Source: Chroococcidiopsis thermalis PCC 7203
Lineage (GTDB): Bacteria; Cyanobacteriota; Cyanobacteriia; Cyanobacteriales; Chroococcidiopsidaceae
Length of the DNA: 64,000 nt
Direction of reading: 5' to 3'
Assembly (NCBI RefSeq): GCF_000317125.1
Contig: NC_019695.1
Coordinates: 2,468,336 to 2,532,335 of the forward strand
Shown: positions 17,446 to 25,117 of the stretch, piece after piece
Layout of the letters: each line of letters opens with the position of its first letter
How positions within the stretch are numbered: position 1 is the stretch's first letter
Translations under genes and position numbers: made by a program
The notes under the pieces: generated by a model
What the model was told of the DNA's origin: nothing
The model's input: only the letters and a program-made list of their open reading frames with translations
Databases searched by the model: none

Positions 17446-18128
17446 ATGTAAGCTACCTTCCTCACGCTCTTCTTAATGTATGGCGTTAAAAATACAAAGA
17501 CATTGCCTAGCGGCGATTAACTTCTGGAAAATTGACACGCAGAATTAGAAAGCGCGATCGCTAACTTTTCTCCCTCGAAATTGTGTTGAATTAATAGAGA
17601 AAACTTATTTGCTTTCCTAATTCAAAAATAGCAAATTATCTTTGTATTGCAAGCGTTTTAGCAGGATCGATTGCTAATGCAGCCTATTGTGATTTCATAT
17701 ATATAATCTAGCTATCTAAAACATCAGCACACAGTATCTCAAGAAAGAAGTTTTTCACTACCTAAGCTTGTTTTATTCTTCCCTAAGCTAGAGTGCATGA
17801 GCCTGACTTTTCTACTTAATAATTGTTGGCAATATATAGCAAGGCGCACATACGTACGCCTCTACAAATCTGTTTGCCTTATCTAGCTGAGAATAGATAT
17901 ATAGCAGTTTTCAAGCAGATGAAGTACACAGATCTGTAGGGGCGCACAACTGTGCGCCCCTACAGATGTAATGCATTAGAGTGGAAATCGCTGTATATAA
18001 ATAATCTAATGTAAATAGATAAAATCTTATGTTCGGCGTTCGGAACTAGGGAATATAGATCGAGAGTAATTTTCTCTCTTTACCCTGCGATCGCCTTCCT
18101 AGTCCTACCCTAGTCCTTTGCCATTCGT
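17446..18128. other. Gene-free spacer with repeat debris
   Basis: About 680 AT-rich bases with no supported gene. It holds a MITE-like unit at 17898-17999, and a decayed relative (ATATATAGCAAGGCGCACAT followed by ACGTACGCCTCTACA) near 17836-17870. The rest shows no structure that I can name. Confidence 0.45.
17898..17999. mobile_element. MITE-like element with a 30-base GGGGCGCAC palindrome
   Basis: The core at 17935-17964 is a perfect 14+2+14 palindrome (arms TGTAGGGGCGCACA / TGTGCGCCCCTACA). Flanks ATATAGCAGTTTTC on the left and, on the other strand, ATATACAGCGATTTCC on the right form weak terminal inverted repeats. The same organisation recurs at 37478-37563. Confidence 0.65.
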
Positions 18129-18365
18129 TTAATCATTTTCCCAGCGTTCGCAATCGAGCAGATCGGCAATGCGATCGCGCAAGTTGTACTCGTGTTTTTC
18201 CAATTCTCGCTCAAAAGCCGTCCAATCTCTAGCTGGGATGTATTCGCAGAGGACGTACATTGGTTGCCTACGGCTAATAATTCCTTTCTGTACTAGATGT
18301 AAGACTTCGTGTTTGATAACGTCTAAAGAATATTCAACTGGTGAAAGTAGTGCATTTACAGACAT
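18129..18365 (-). CDS. DUF4327 family protein
   Basis: A 78-residue soluble protein typical of cyanobacteria. Family features: SPVEYSLDVIKHEVLHLVQK, the segment GIISRRQPMYVLCEYIPARD, then W and FERELEKHEYNLRDRIADLL. Length matches the family. Function is not established. The upstream gene (18375-18671) ends 10 bases before this start on the same strand, so the two probably form a transcription unit. Start at ATG 18365 gives the family-like N-terminus. Confidence 0.85.
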   Translation of the reverse strand: MSVNALLSPVEYSLDVIKHEVLHLVQKGIISRRQPMYVLCEYIPARDWTAFERELEKHEYNLRDRIADLLDCERWEND

Positions 18366-18374
18366 GATTTTCGC

Positions 18375-18671
18375 TCAGAAACTACTAGCAATTCTCGGCA
18401 TCACTGAATCTAAATTTGGTAAGCCCATACCCCAGACTGCGGCTGGATGACCGACACAGCGTTGACCCATTGCCCACAAGTAAGCATTTGGGTGATTTTC
18501 CTGTATCCATCGCACAATGTATTTAAGCTGCTTGTCTGTTAACTGTTCGGGTACTTCTGGCAAACATTCAGTAATGACGGCAATCTGGCGTAAAGTAGCA
18601 CCCGCCTGAAACCGATCGCCTGCAAAACACCATTGCTTGATGAGTTGATAAACCTGTTCTGTTGTATCCAC
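18375..18671 (-). CDS. Hypothetical 98-residue protein upstream of DUF4327 gene
   Basis: A small soluble protein that I do not recognise. It starts MDTTEQVYQLIKQWCFAGDR and is mostly helical, with CLPEVPEQLTDKQLKYIVRW in the middle and a Gly/Pro-rich tail (AVWGMGLPNLDSV). It precedes the DUF4327 gene by 10 bases, which supports it being real and co-transcribed. No signal peptide or membrane segment. Upstream lies a GTGGATAT direct repeat that may control the pair. Confidence 0.6.
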   Translation of the reverse strand: MDTTEQVYQLIKQWCFAGDRFQAGATLRQIAVITECLPEVPEQLTDKQLKYIVRWIQENHPNAYLWAMGQRCVGHPAAVWGMGLPNLDSVMPRIASSF

Positions 18672-18747
18672 AGCTACTGTCCGAAACCCCTAATTCTGTT
18701 AAGCATTAATACAGTATTGCTAGATACAGTTTGGGAAAAACTACCCA

Positions 18748-18805
18748 GTGGATACTTGTAGGCTGCATTCTTCACTAAAAAAAAATATCCACCTGGATAT
18801 CCACT
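18748..18805. promoter_or_regulatory. GTGGATAT repeat cluster, possible operator
   Basis: AGTGGATAC lies on the plus strand at 18748, and on the minus strand AGTGGATATCCAGGTGGATA places two GTGGATAT copies 11 bases apart (about one helical turn). It sits between two divergent genes (18375-18671 and 18880-19224), a good position for a shared operator. No regulator can be named. Confidence 0.35.
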
Positions 18806-18879
18806 TGATGGAGGCGTAAATAAAGTTATCCAGTTTAGTGTGATTAAGTTAACAAACTTTCTATTAAATAAAAAAATAC

Positions 18880-19224
18880 TTGTTCGTGACTGAATTTCTG
18901 CATCAATTGTGCGATAACAAGCAGCCTTGCCGGGTCATGATTCTCGGTAGACTTGTTGCAACAGTACAACGTGTGAGCCGCTACTGTCTCGAACAAATGG
19001 TAGAAGTCTTACCTTACTATGGGGTTCCTACTGGTGAGGAGATAACTCTGTTCGATCCAGACATCCTCATAATATGTCTGCCCGCCCCAGAACAACTCTA
19101 TCTTCAGACAGACAAGCCTTTTATTTTGTGGTCTGAACTGGAGGCAAATTTCAAGCTGCCGATTGCGTCTAATCCGGCAGAGTTAGCAAAGATGTTGCGG
19201 CAAACACTACAAGATTTCAATTGA
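18880..19224 (+). CDS. Hypothetical 114-residue protein
   Basis: A soluble protein of unknown family, reading FLHQLCDNKQPCRVMILGRL, then VATVQRVSRYCLEQMVEVLP and a C-terminal half with LFDPDILIICLPAPEQLYLQ. The hydrophobic strand pattern (ILIICLPAP) suggests an alpha/beta fold, perhaps receiver-like, but phosphorylation residues are not evident. The first candidate start is TTG at 18880; GTG at 18886 is an alternative, and no ATG precedes the conserved-looking part. It is 32 bases from the convergent NarL-type regulator. Confidence 0.5.
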   Translation: MFVTEFLHQLCDNKQPCRVMILGRLVATVQRVSRYCLEQMVEVLPYYGVPTGEEITLFDPDILIICLPAPEQLYLQTDKPFILWSELEANFKLPIASNPAELAKMLRQTLQDFN

Positions 19225-19256
19225 AAATGTCATGCGTGTAATTTAATTCACGTCAT

Positions 19257-19949
19257 TTAAATTAGTCCTTCGCGCACGGCTAAAGCTGCTGCCTGAACGC
19301 GATCGTCAACGCTCAGTTTATTGAGAATCATCCGCACGTAAGACTTGACCGTTCCCAAGGAAAGAAATAGTTGTTGGGCAATCTCTTGGTTCGAGCATCC
19401 TTCAGCAATTAGTTTGAGAACTTCTCGTTCGCGGCTGCTGAGAACTGGAATAGGTGAGATGGTGGAATACTGTTCTTTGACGGGAATTACCGGATTAGGC
19501 TTGAGCATCCGTGCCACTTTGCGGGCTATTTGCGGGTCGAGATAAGCGCCACCAGTTTGAATTAACTGGATTACAGCTAGCAGTTGTTCCCATTCAATTG
19601 TTTTGAGACAATAGCCATCAGCCCCTGCGGCTAACATGCCCATTACTTGAGTATCATTATCAAAAGCACTTAAGGCGAGTATTCGCGTCGTGGGGCGATC
19701 GCTTTTGATTTGTTGAGTTGCCGCGATCCCATCCATCACGGGCAGATCGATATCCATTAATACGACATCTGGTTCTAACTCGGCAGCTAATTGAACTGCC
19801 ACCCTGCCATCAGCAGCTTCTCCCACGACACAAAAATCGGGTTCGAGGGCAAACTGTCCTTTCATCCCTCGACGCATCAAAGCATGATCTTCGACTAATA
19901 AAATTCGTACCACACCCTCTACCTGAGACCTGCTCATTACTAGTTTCAT
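19257..19949 (-). CDS. NarL/FixJ-family response regulator
   Basis: A 230-residue DNA-binding regulator: receiver domain at about 14-130 with the phospho-acceptor Asp in VVLMDIDLPVMDG and the conserved Lys in GYCLKTIEW, then a LuxR-type helix-turn-helix near the C-terminus (SSREREVLKLIAEGCSNQEI, then AQQLFLSLGTVKSYV). It overlaps the upstream histidine kinase gene by 4 bases (ATGA), so the two form a two-component operon. The first four residues come from this overlap; MSRSQVEG (Met5) is an alternative start. The signal and targets are unknown. Confidence 0.93.
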   Translation of the reverse strand: MKLVMSRSQVEGVVRILLVEDHALMRRGMKGQFALEPDFCVVGEAADGRVAVQLAAELEPDVVLMDIDLPVMDGIAATQQIKSDRPTTRILALSAFDNDTQVMGMLAAGADGYCLKTIEWEQLLAVIQLIQTGGAYLDPQIARKVARMLKPNPVIPVKEQYSTISPIPVLSSREREVLKLIAEGCSNQEIAQQLFLSLGTVKSYVRMILNKLSVDDRVQAAALAVREGLI

Positions 19950-21523
19950 ACTCCCCCGACTCCCGACTTCTGTACGGGCGGGTTTCCAAACCCGCCCGTA
20001 CCGACTCCCGCTTCCCCATCAAATGTCAAAGAAACTGGCAGGGTAAACCAAAAGGTACTGCCTTCACCTAGCTGACTATCCACTTCGATCGTACCTCTGT
20101 GAGCAACGACGATCTGACGGCAGAGATATAAACCCAATCCTGCACCACCCCGCCTACCTCTCCCTTGAATGAAGCGGTGGAAGAGTTTGTCCTTTTCGTG
20201 GGGTGGGACTCCAGGACCTCGATCGCGAACCGAGACTTTGATGCGATCGCCTCCTAACAAACTGACTTTGATTGTAATCTCTTGATCTGGTGGGCTAACC
20301 CGTGCGGCATTATCTAATAAGTTTTGCACCACTCGTTGAATTTCTAACTGGTCGCCGTAGACTGTAGGGAGTGAGGCAGCGATGTAAATAGTGGGAGTAA
20401 GCTGGCGAGCGTGAATTTGACAAATCAGCTCCACAGCCTGAGAGCAAATCTTTGCCCAATCTAAGGGTTCCCAGTTTAAGTGCTGTCCGCCACCAGCTTC
20501 ATAACGAGATACATCCAGCAAATTATCTACCAACTTCAGCAATTGCTCGTTCGATTGGCGATACTCTTCTAGAATTTCTCTCCAAGTCTCGTCAACAGAA
20601 CCAAAAGCCCCATTCAACATCGGGCGCAATGTATTGCGAGTGGCGAGTAAAGGCGTGCGCAAGTCATGAGACAGTGCAGAGATTAAATCTTCTAGCTGTT
20701 GGTTACGCATTTGACTGTATTCTTGACGCTGACGAATTTCTGCTGCCATCTCATCGAGTACGCTAGCCAACCGTCCGATCTCATCTGATGTAGTATAACC
20801 GAGTCGAATTTCCAGCTTACCAGCCCGCCAAGCTTGACTGACTTGAGTTAGATGGCGTAGGGGAATTTCTACCCGCTTGCGTAACAACCATAAATTCCAG
20901 CTAACTCCAACACTAGCTATGAAGACGTTGAAGACTTCCAGCGCTGCTTTGATCTGGCTAATTTGCTGCAATTGCTGCTGGCGTTGAGACAGGATTTTTT
21001 CTTCATGCTGCAACATAGTTTTGACAACATCGCGCATGGGATCGAATAAAATCTTTCCAGGTAAATAAGTCTTACTCGCAGTACCAGCTATGACACTTTG
21101 CACAAAACTATCCTGCCAAATTGTATGAATTGATTTAATTACCTGGAGCTGTTCTAGTTGGCTTTGATCTCCTTTTGTCAATGTTTTTAAAGATTTAAAA
21201 CTACTATGAAAAGCATTATTAGCGCGATCGTAATTATCAAGTAATTCTTTATCTTTAGTAATTAAATAGCCTCGAATCGAAGTCTGTTGATCTAAAGCAT
21301 GACTCAAAAGCTGTTCCGTTTTCTGTTCTACCAGTAAAGAATGAGTCACCCAACTAAAAGCTTGCTGATGGAGATTTTCTACTAGTAGATTCAGACAACC
21401 TTGTACGATAAGGAATAGAATCAGTAGCAAACAACTGAGATACAGAGGAGCAAACAACCGATTTTTGAGCGAAAATTGCCTCAACCGCGATCGCCATTTT
21501 TTGAAAACTGACATGAGAGACAT
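19946..21523 (-). CDS. CHASE3/HAMP sensor histidine kinase
   Basis: A 525-residue membrane kinase. A helix at about 24-46 and a second near 195-213 flank a periplasmic CHASE3-like sensor (TSIRGYLITKDKELLDNYDR); HAMP follows, then HisKA with the phospho-accepting His in SALSHDLRTPLLA and an HATPase (NLLDNAARVSPPD, DRGPGVP, GAGLGLYL). It is coupled to the downstream regulator by a 4-base overlap. The last 18 or so residues (GTGGFGNPPVQKSGVGGV) are coded by a GGGCGGGTTT palindrome and CCCGACT tracts, so the native C-terminus was replaced by repeat sequence after the last ATPase strand (STFWFTLPVSL). Confidence 0.93.
   Translation of the reverse strand: MSLMSVFKKWRSRLRQFSLKNRLFAPLYLSCLLLILFLIVQGCLNLLVENLHQQAFSWVTHSLLVEQKTEQLLSHALDQQTSIRGYLITKDKELLDNYDRANNAFHSSFKSLKTLTKGDQSQLEQLQVIKSIHTIWQDSFVQSVIAGTASKTYLPGKILFDPMRDVVKTMLQHEEKILSQRQQQLQQISQIKAALEVFNVFIASVGVSWNLWLLRKRVEIPLRHLTQVSQAWRAGKLEIRLGYTTSDEIGRLASVLDEMAAEIRQRQEYSQMRNQQLEDLISALSHDLRTPLLATRNTLRPMLNGAFGSVDETWREILEEYRQSNEQLLKLVDNLLDVSRYEAGGGQHLNWEPLDWAKICSQAVELICQIHARQLTPTIYIAASLPTVYGDQLEIQRVVQNLLDNAARVSPPDQEITIKVSLLGGDRIKVSVRDRGPGVPPHEKDKLFHRFIQGRGRRGGAGLGLYLCRQIVVAHRGTIEVDSQLGEGSTFWFTLPVSLTFDGEAGVGTGGFGNPPVQKSGVGGV
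19972..20001. repeat. Perfect 30-base GTACGGGCGGGTTT palindrome in the kinase C-terminus
   Basis: Arms GTACGGGCGGGTTT and AAACCCGCCCGTAC around a 2-base centre. It is translated in the minus strand as the end of the CHASE3 kinase. The same palindrome, with a slightly different centre, is at 30886-30915. Confidence 0.9.
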
Positions 21524-21524
21524 T

Positions 21525-21662
21525 GAGAGACAAGGAAGACAAGGGAGACAAGGGAGACAAGGGAGACAAGGGAGCGGAGCAAGTACAAGTCACAAGTCAC
21601 AAGTCACAAGCGTTTCACGCACCACGCACCACTCTTTACTGATAACTGATAACTGATAACTG
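21525..21662. repeat. Cluster of short tandem repeats
   Basis: Nonamers GAGACAAGG repeated about six times, then AGTCACA heptamers three times, then GATAACT heptamers three times, ending 4 bases before the pyrF start. The cluster fills the divergent spacer between the kinase and pyrF-pyrE and may overlap both promoters. Confidence 0.85.
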
Positions 21663-21665
21663 TCT

Positions 21666-23117
21666 ATGACATTTTTCGATAAATTAAACGCTGCGATCGC
21701 CCGCAATCAGAGTTTGCTGTTTCTCGGACTCGATCCAAATCCTGAAATGATGCCAAGCCAAAATTCAAATCGGTCTGAGAAGAGTATTATCGATGATTTA
21801 GGGGACTGGTTGCAATTTGTCATCGCTCAAACGACAGATTTAATTTGCGCTTATAAGCCGACTTTAGGCTTTTATCAGGCTTTAGGTGTCCCAGGCATAG
21901 AGTTGCTAGAACGGACGCTCAAAGCTATACCTGAAAACATACCAATCATTTTGGATGCCAAACACAGCGACCTCAACACTAGTACAATTTTTGCCCAAAC
22001 AGTATTCGAGCGCTGGCGAGTCGATGCTGTCACCCTCAGTCCTTATCCTGGGCAAGATTGCGTCGCGCCATTTTTGGTTTATCCCGGCAAGGGAATATTT
22101 ATATTGTGCTGTACTTCTAATCCTGGGGCGATCGCATTACAGCAATATCCTTCGCCTGAATCTCCCTTTTACTTACAAATAGTGAAAGAAGCGAAAATCT
22201 GGGGGACTCCCGAACAAGTCTGTTTAGAAGTTGGAACCACTTCCCCTGACGTGCTAGCCAAAATTCGGGCAATTACTCCCGAAAGAACGATTATGGCTCG
22301 GAGTATTTGGGCGCAAGCAAGTAATCTACCTCAATTATTAGCCGCAGGTTTAAATTCCAACGGTAGCGGATTACTCGTTCCCGTACCTCAAGATTTTTTG
22401 AGTCAAAAGAATCCAGCGACTCAGATTCAAGCTTTGCGACAAGAAGTAGAGCAAGCTAGAACCGTAGCTGTTAAAAGTGCTTCTCAGTGTGACGTGTGGT
22501 TTCCCAATGTTTGTTTGTTGCAACAACACCCCCACACCCAATTAATTTTGCAACTCTACGATCTTGGCTGCATTATCTTTGGTAACTACGTACAGGCATC
22601 GGGGGCAGAATTTCCTTACTATATCGATCTACGCACGATTATTTCTAATCCCCAAGTTTTCGAGCAAGTTCTCAACGCTTATGCAGAAATCCTACAAAAT
22701 CTAAACTTCGATCGCATTGCTGGAATTCCCTACGGTTCCTTACCCACTGCTACAGGCTTGGCATTGCGAATGAATTACCCGATGATTTTTCCCCGCAAGG
22801 AAGTTAAAGCCCACGGAACGAGGAGAGTTATTGAAGGACATTTTCAGCCAGGGGAGACAGTTGTAGTCGTTGATGACATTCTGATTAGCGGTAAAAGTGC
22901 AATAGAAGGAGCGGGAAAGTTAAAATCGGCGGGTTTAAATGTAGAAGATATTGTTGTATTTATCGACCATGAAGAAGGGGTAAGAGATAGGCTCAAAGAT
23001 AATGGCTATCGCGCCCATGCCGTGCTAAAAATTTCTGAAATTACCCAAACTTTATATGAAGCAGGCAAAATTGATGAGGCACAGTATCAGACTTTAACAG
23101 GGAGCAGTGACCAGTGA
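21666..23117 (+). CDS. pyrF-pyrE: Bifunctional orotidine-5'-phosphate decarboxylase / orotate phosphoribosyltransferase
   Basis: A 483-residue fusion carrying the last two steps of UMP synthesis in reverse chromosomal order: an OMP decarboxylase domain (about 1-275; LFLGLDPNPEMM, ILDAKHSDLNTSTIFAQ with the catalytic Lys and Asp residues, PYPGQDCVAPF) and an orotate phosphoribosyltransferase domain (about 330-475; GIPYGSLPTATGLAL, the PRPP loop VVVVDDILISGKSAIEGAGK). The decarboxylase belongs to the PyrF type 2 group. Such a PyrF-PyrE order is known from several cyanobacteria. The last few codons run into a GACCAGT repeat tract. Cytosolic; alone in its transcription unit. Confidence 0.93.
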   Translation: MTFFDKLNAAIARNQSLLFLGLDPNPEMMPSQNSNRSEKSIIDDLGDWLQFVIAQTTDLICAYKPTLGFYQALGVPGIELLERTLKAIPENIPIILDAKHSDLNTSTIFAQTVFERWRVDAVTLSPYPGQDCVAPFLVYPGKGIFILCCTSNPGAIALQQYPSPESPFYLQIVKEAKIWGTPEQVCLEVGTTSPDVLAKIRAITPERTIMARSIWAQASNLPQLLAAGLNSNGSGLLVPVPQDFLSQKNPATQIQALRQEVEQARTVAVKSASQCDVWFPNVCLLQQHPHTQLILQLYDLGCIIFGNYVQASGAEFPYYIDLRTIISNPQVFEQVLNAYAEILQNLNFDRIAGIPYGSLPTATGLALRMNYPMIFPRKEVKAHGTRRVIEGHFQPGETVVVVDDILISGKSAIEGAGKLKSAGLNVEDIVVFIDHEEGVRDRLKDNGYRAHAVLKISEITQTLYEAGKIDEAQYQTLTGSSDQ

Positions 23118-23190
23118 CCAGTTACCAGTGACCAGTTACCAGTTACCAGTGACCAGTGACCAGTTACCAGTTACCAGTTACCAATTACCC
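23103..23190. repeat. GACCAGT / TACCAGT heptamer array
   Basis: About a dozen imperfect heptamers (GACCAGT, TACCAGT, TACCAAT) run from the 3' end of pyrF-pyrE into the 3' end of the convergent phosphatase gene, and so contribute both C-terminal tails. Confidence 0.85.
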
Positions 23191-23877
23191 ATTACCATCG
23201 CGCTGAATTTGTCCGACAACTTTTAGTTCGCCTTGCTGATTGGCTCGCATGACAACGGCTCCACCCGACTGCAAACCTATACTACTGAGTTCGCTGATAT
23301 TGGCGAAATGCGACACCATTATTATGACTCCTGGGGTGTTTCGATGGTTGAGTATCTGTTGGCGAACCTGCTGCGTTTGTTGAGTTGCAGTGGTACGGTC
23401 TTCAAAGATGGAATTGAGCATTGGAGAAGGTTGGACAGCACCCAAGTCGAGTAACTTGGCAGTTTCCAGACAGCGGCAATACTGGCTGGAAAGGACTTGA
23501 GTAATAGGAATGTTGCGATCGCGAAATACTCTGCCAATCCGTACCGCTTGGTCTCTACCTGCGGCGGATAAATTGCGCTGAGTCGAGCAATCATCCAGTC
23601 GAAACCCTGGTGGGTCGCCAGTTCCGGGAACTGTTTGAGCATGGCGTAACAATACTGCATAGCCCGTTCCTTGTCGCATTTGCGTCCAAATATCTTGCTC
23701 GGTTGCCTGAGCAGTATTGAGGGTTGCAGAATTTTCTGATGAACTGGTAGAGCGATCGGGCGATGCCAAAGTAAAAGGTATTGAGCTGTTGCTACTAGAA
23801 AGAGGAAAACAGCTAGCCGCGAGTGGGAGAAGGGCAATAGCCATACCCAGCCGAAAAAATTTACAGATAGATTTCAT
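23185..23877 (-). CDS. Histidine phosphatase superfamily lipoprotein
   Basis: A 230-residue protein with a lipoprotein signal peptide (LPLAASC, lipidated Cys about residue 23), a Ser-rich tether (to about 60) and a histidine-phosphatase core. The catalytic RHA motif is in YAVLLRHAQTVPG, with the second catalytic His in IIMVSHFANI and a conserved Cys/Arg region (SSQYCRCLETAKLL). The fold removes phosphate from varied substrates; location at the outer face of a membrane suggests an exported substrate. The C-terminus (RDGNG) enters the heptamer array. Monocistronic. Confidence 0.82.
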   Translation of the reverse strand: MKSICKFFRLGMAIALLPLAASCFPLSSSNSSIPFTLASPDRSTSSSENSATLNTAQATEQDIWTQMRQGTGYAVLLRHAQTVPGTGDPPGFRLDDCSTQRNLSAAGRDQAVRIGRVFRDRNIPITQVLSSQYCRCLETAKLLDLGAVQPSPMLNSIFEDRTTATQQTQQVRQQILNHRNTPGVIIMVSHFANISELSSIGLQSGGAVVMRANQQGELKVVGQIQRDGNG

Positions 23878-23940
23878 ATGAAATGATAGGAAAAATTGCG
23901 ATCGCCGACATTTCGATCGTCAATTCGGGCGCGATCGCGG

Positions 23941-24705
23941 TTAGATTTTCTGTAATTTGAATGCTACTGAATATGGGCGGTTTTGAGCATTTTTTATCTC
24001 TTTTTCAGTTTCAGCTAAATGAAATTGCTGCTCGGTGATTCTTGGCTCTTCAAAGTCAGTTATTTCAAATCCTGCATTCCTGAATGCTTTCCAGTAATCG
24101 GAAAGCGGTCTGTGAAACCAAATAAATTCTGACGTAAAATGCTTCCAGGGTGGATCGACGCATTTTTGCGGCTCGAAATAAGCAAAGCTCCAACGATAAA
24201 GCGATTCTCCATCTTCAATAACAATTGCTCTACTTTGAGGAAAACATGGATGGGAAAATACCACAACTGCGATGCCATTGACTTTTAATACTCGATTGAA
24301 GGCTCTCATCGTGTTTTCAAGATCTGGCACATCCATGAGAACGTAGTTGGAAACGATCGCGTTAAAAAAATTATCTTCAAGACTGTCCATCGTCTCGCAG
24401 TTATCTACATGAAAGTTGATATTTTGACCGTTTTGATTAGCTTTTTCGCGAGCTATTTCAATCATCCTCTCGGATAGATCGATCGCCGTTACTATAGCTC
24501 CTTGACTTGCCAATTTCCTGCTAAGATAGCCTGTTCCGCATCCAGCATCTAGAATCCGAAGCTCTCGAACATCTCCGACAAAATTCCATAAAACCGGATC
24601 GGAGTTCAAACGACGGTTGCTATCTCCGTCATCTCCTACTTGTATGTCCCAATCATCAGCAACTGAATTCCAAAATTCACGGACTTCTGCAAGGCGATCG
24701 CTCAT
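23941..24705 (-). CDS. Class I SAM-dependent methyltransferase
   Basis: A 254-residue soluble enzyme with the SAM-binding glycine loop ILDAGCGTGYLSRKLASQG, the acidic residue following strand 2 (VTAIDLSERM) and a post-motif II segment (NAIVSNYVLMDVPDLENTMR). The C-terminal half carries substrate-binding sequence rich in aromatic residues (PPWKHFTSEFIWFHRPLSDY), as in small-molecule methyltransferases of the UbiE/methyltransf_11 type. The substrate cannot be told. It sits upstream of the phosphatase gene with a 63-base GCGATCGC-rich gap. Confidence 0.88.
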   Translation of the reverse strand: MSDRLAEVREFWNSVADDWDIQVGDDGDSNRRLNSDPVLWNFVGDVRELRILDAGCGTGYLSRKLASQGAIVTAIDLSERMIEIAREKANQNGQNINFHVDNCETMDSLEDNFFNAIVSNYVLMDVPDLENTMRAFNRVLKVNGIAVVVFSHPCFPQSRAIVIEDGESLYRWSFAYFEPQKCVDPPWKHFTSEFIWFHRPLSDYWKAFRNAGFEITDFEEPRITEQQFHLAETEKEIKNAQNRPYSVAFKLQKI

Positions 24706-24774
24706 AATATCAAAAAGGCAAACTACACAATTTTAAATTTTAGCTGTTGCCACTAGGAGCGCGATCGCGCTCCT

Positions 24775-24815
24775 GTTGACTGTCAATTACCAACTACCAA
24801 CTACCAATTACCATC
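24775..24815. repeat. ACCAACT / ACCAATT heptamer array
   Basis: TCAATTACCAACTACCAACT continuing into ACCAATTACC. It is the same unit that is translated inside the hybrid kinase and ModBC. Confidence 0.8.
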
Positions 24816-24827
24816 CCTATAACTGTC

Positions 24828-25116
24828 TCATCCAATGGGACGGGGATTTGGTAGGCGTACCAATCCAGCAAACTGCTTACCTGGATACCAAGATGTTTGG
24901 GTTAGTTTGTCAAAACCAGGAATGCTCTCCATGTGCTTTACCATGCGATCGCGCATTGCTCGATCGGGTAGTTCTCCTCGCATTGCTTTGCTGCTGCTGG
25001 TAGAATTCTCTCTTCGGCTGCACGTTGAGCGATCGAGTAACGGACTTGCACGAAGTCCAAATCGCCATTCTCGATCCATCGTTCCATCGGGGCAAAATAC
25101 ACTGGTTCGTGATGGT
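24828..25116 (-). pseudogene. Aldo/keto reductase remnant truncated by an insertion element
   Basis: Two frames give pieces of one protein. The 5' piece (PVYFAPMERWIENGDLDFVQ, then VRYSIAQRAAEERILPAAAK) matches the barrel-strand region of an aldo/keto reductase. The 3' piece (GELPDRAMRDRMVKHMESIP, then GFDKLTQTSWYPGKQ) fits the C-terminal end of that family. About 80 codons are missing between them, with a frame change near 24975. The N-terminal half is gone: the element's right-end hairpin (25125-25145) lies directly next to the surviving part, so the insertion probably cut the gene. It cannot be functional. Confidence 0.6.
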
Positions 25117-25117
25117 T

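Noticed and set aside
21525-21662. CRISPR array
   Set aside because: Repeats are 7-9 bases, directly tandem and without unique spacers, so not CRISPR; the same holds for the arrays at 23103-23190, 48861-48894, 54136-54176 and 60381-60452.
23322-23837. 171-codon minus-strand frame overlapping the histidine phosphatase gene
   Set aside because: The phosphatase frame (23185-23877) has a signal peptide and both catalytic motifs; the alternative is a shifted-frame shadow of it.
24776-25003. Plus-strand frames opposite the aldo/keto reductase remnant
   Set aside because: They begin inside an ACCAACT repeat and are antisense to the recognisable reductase sequence.
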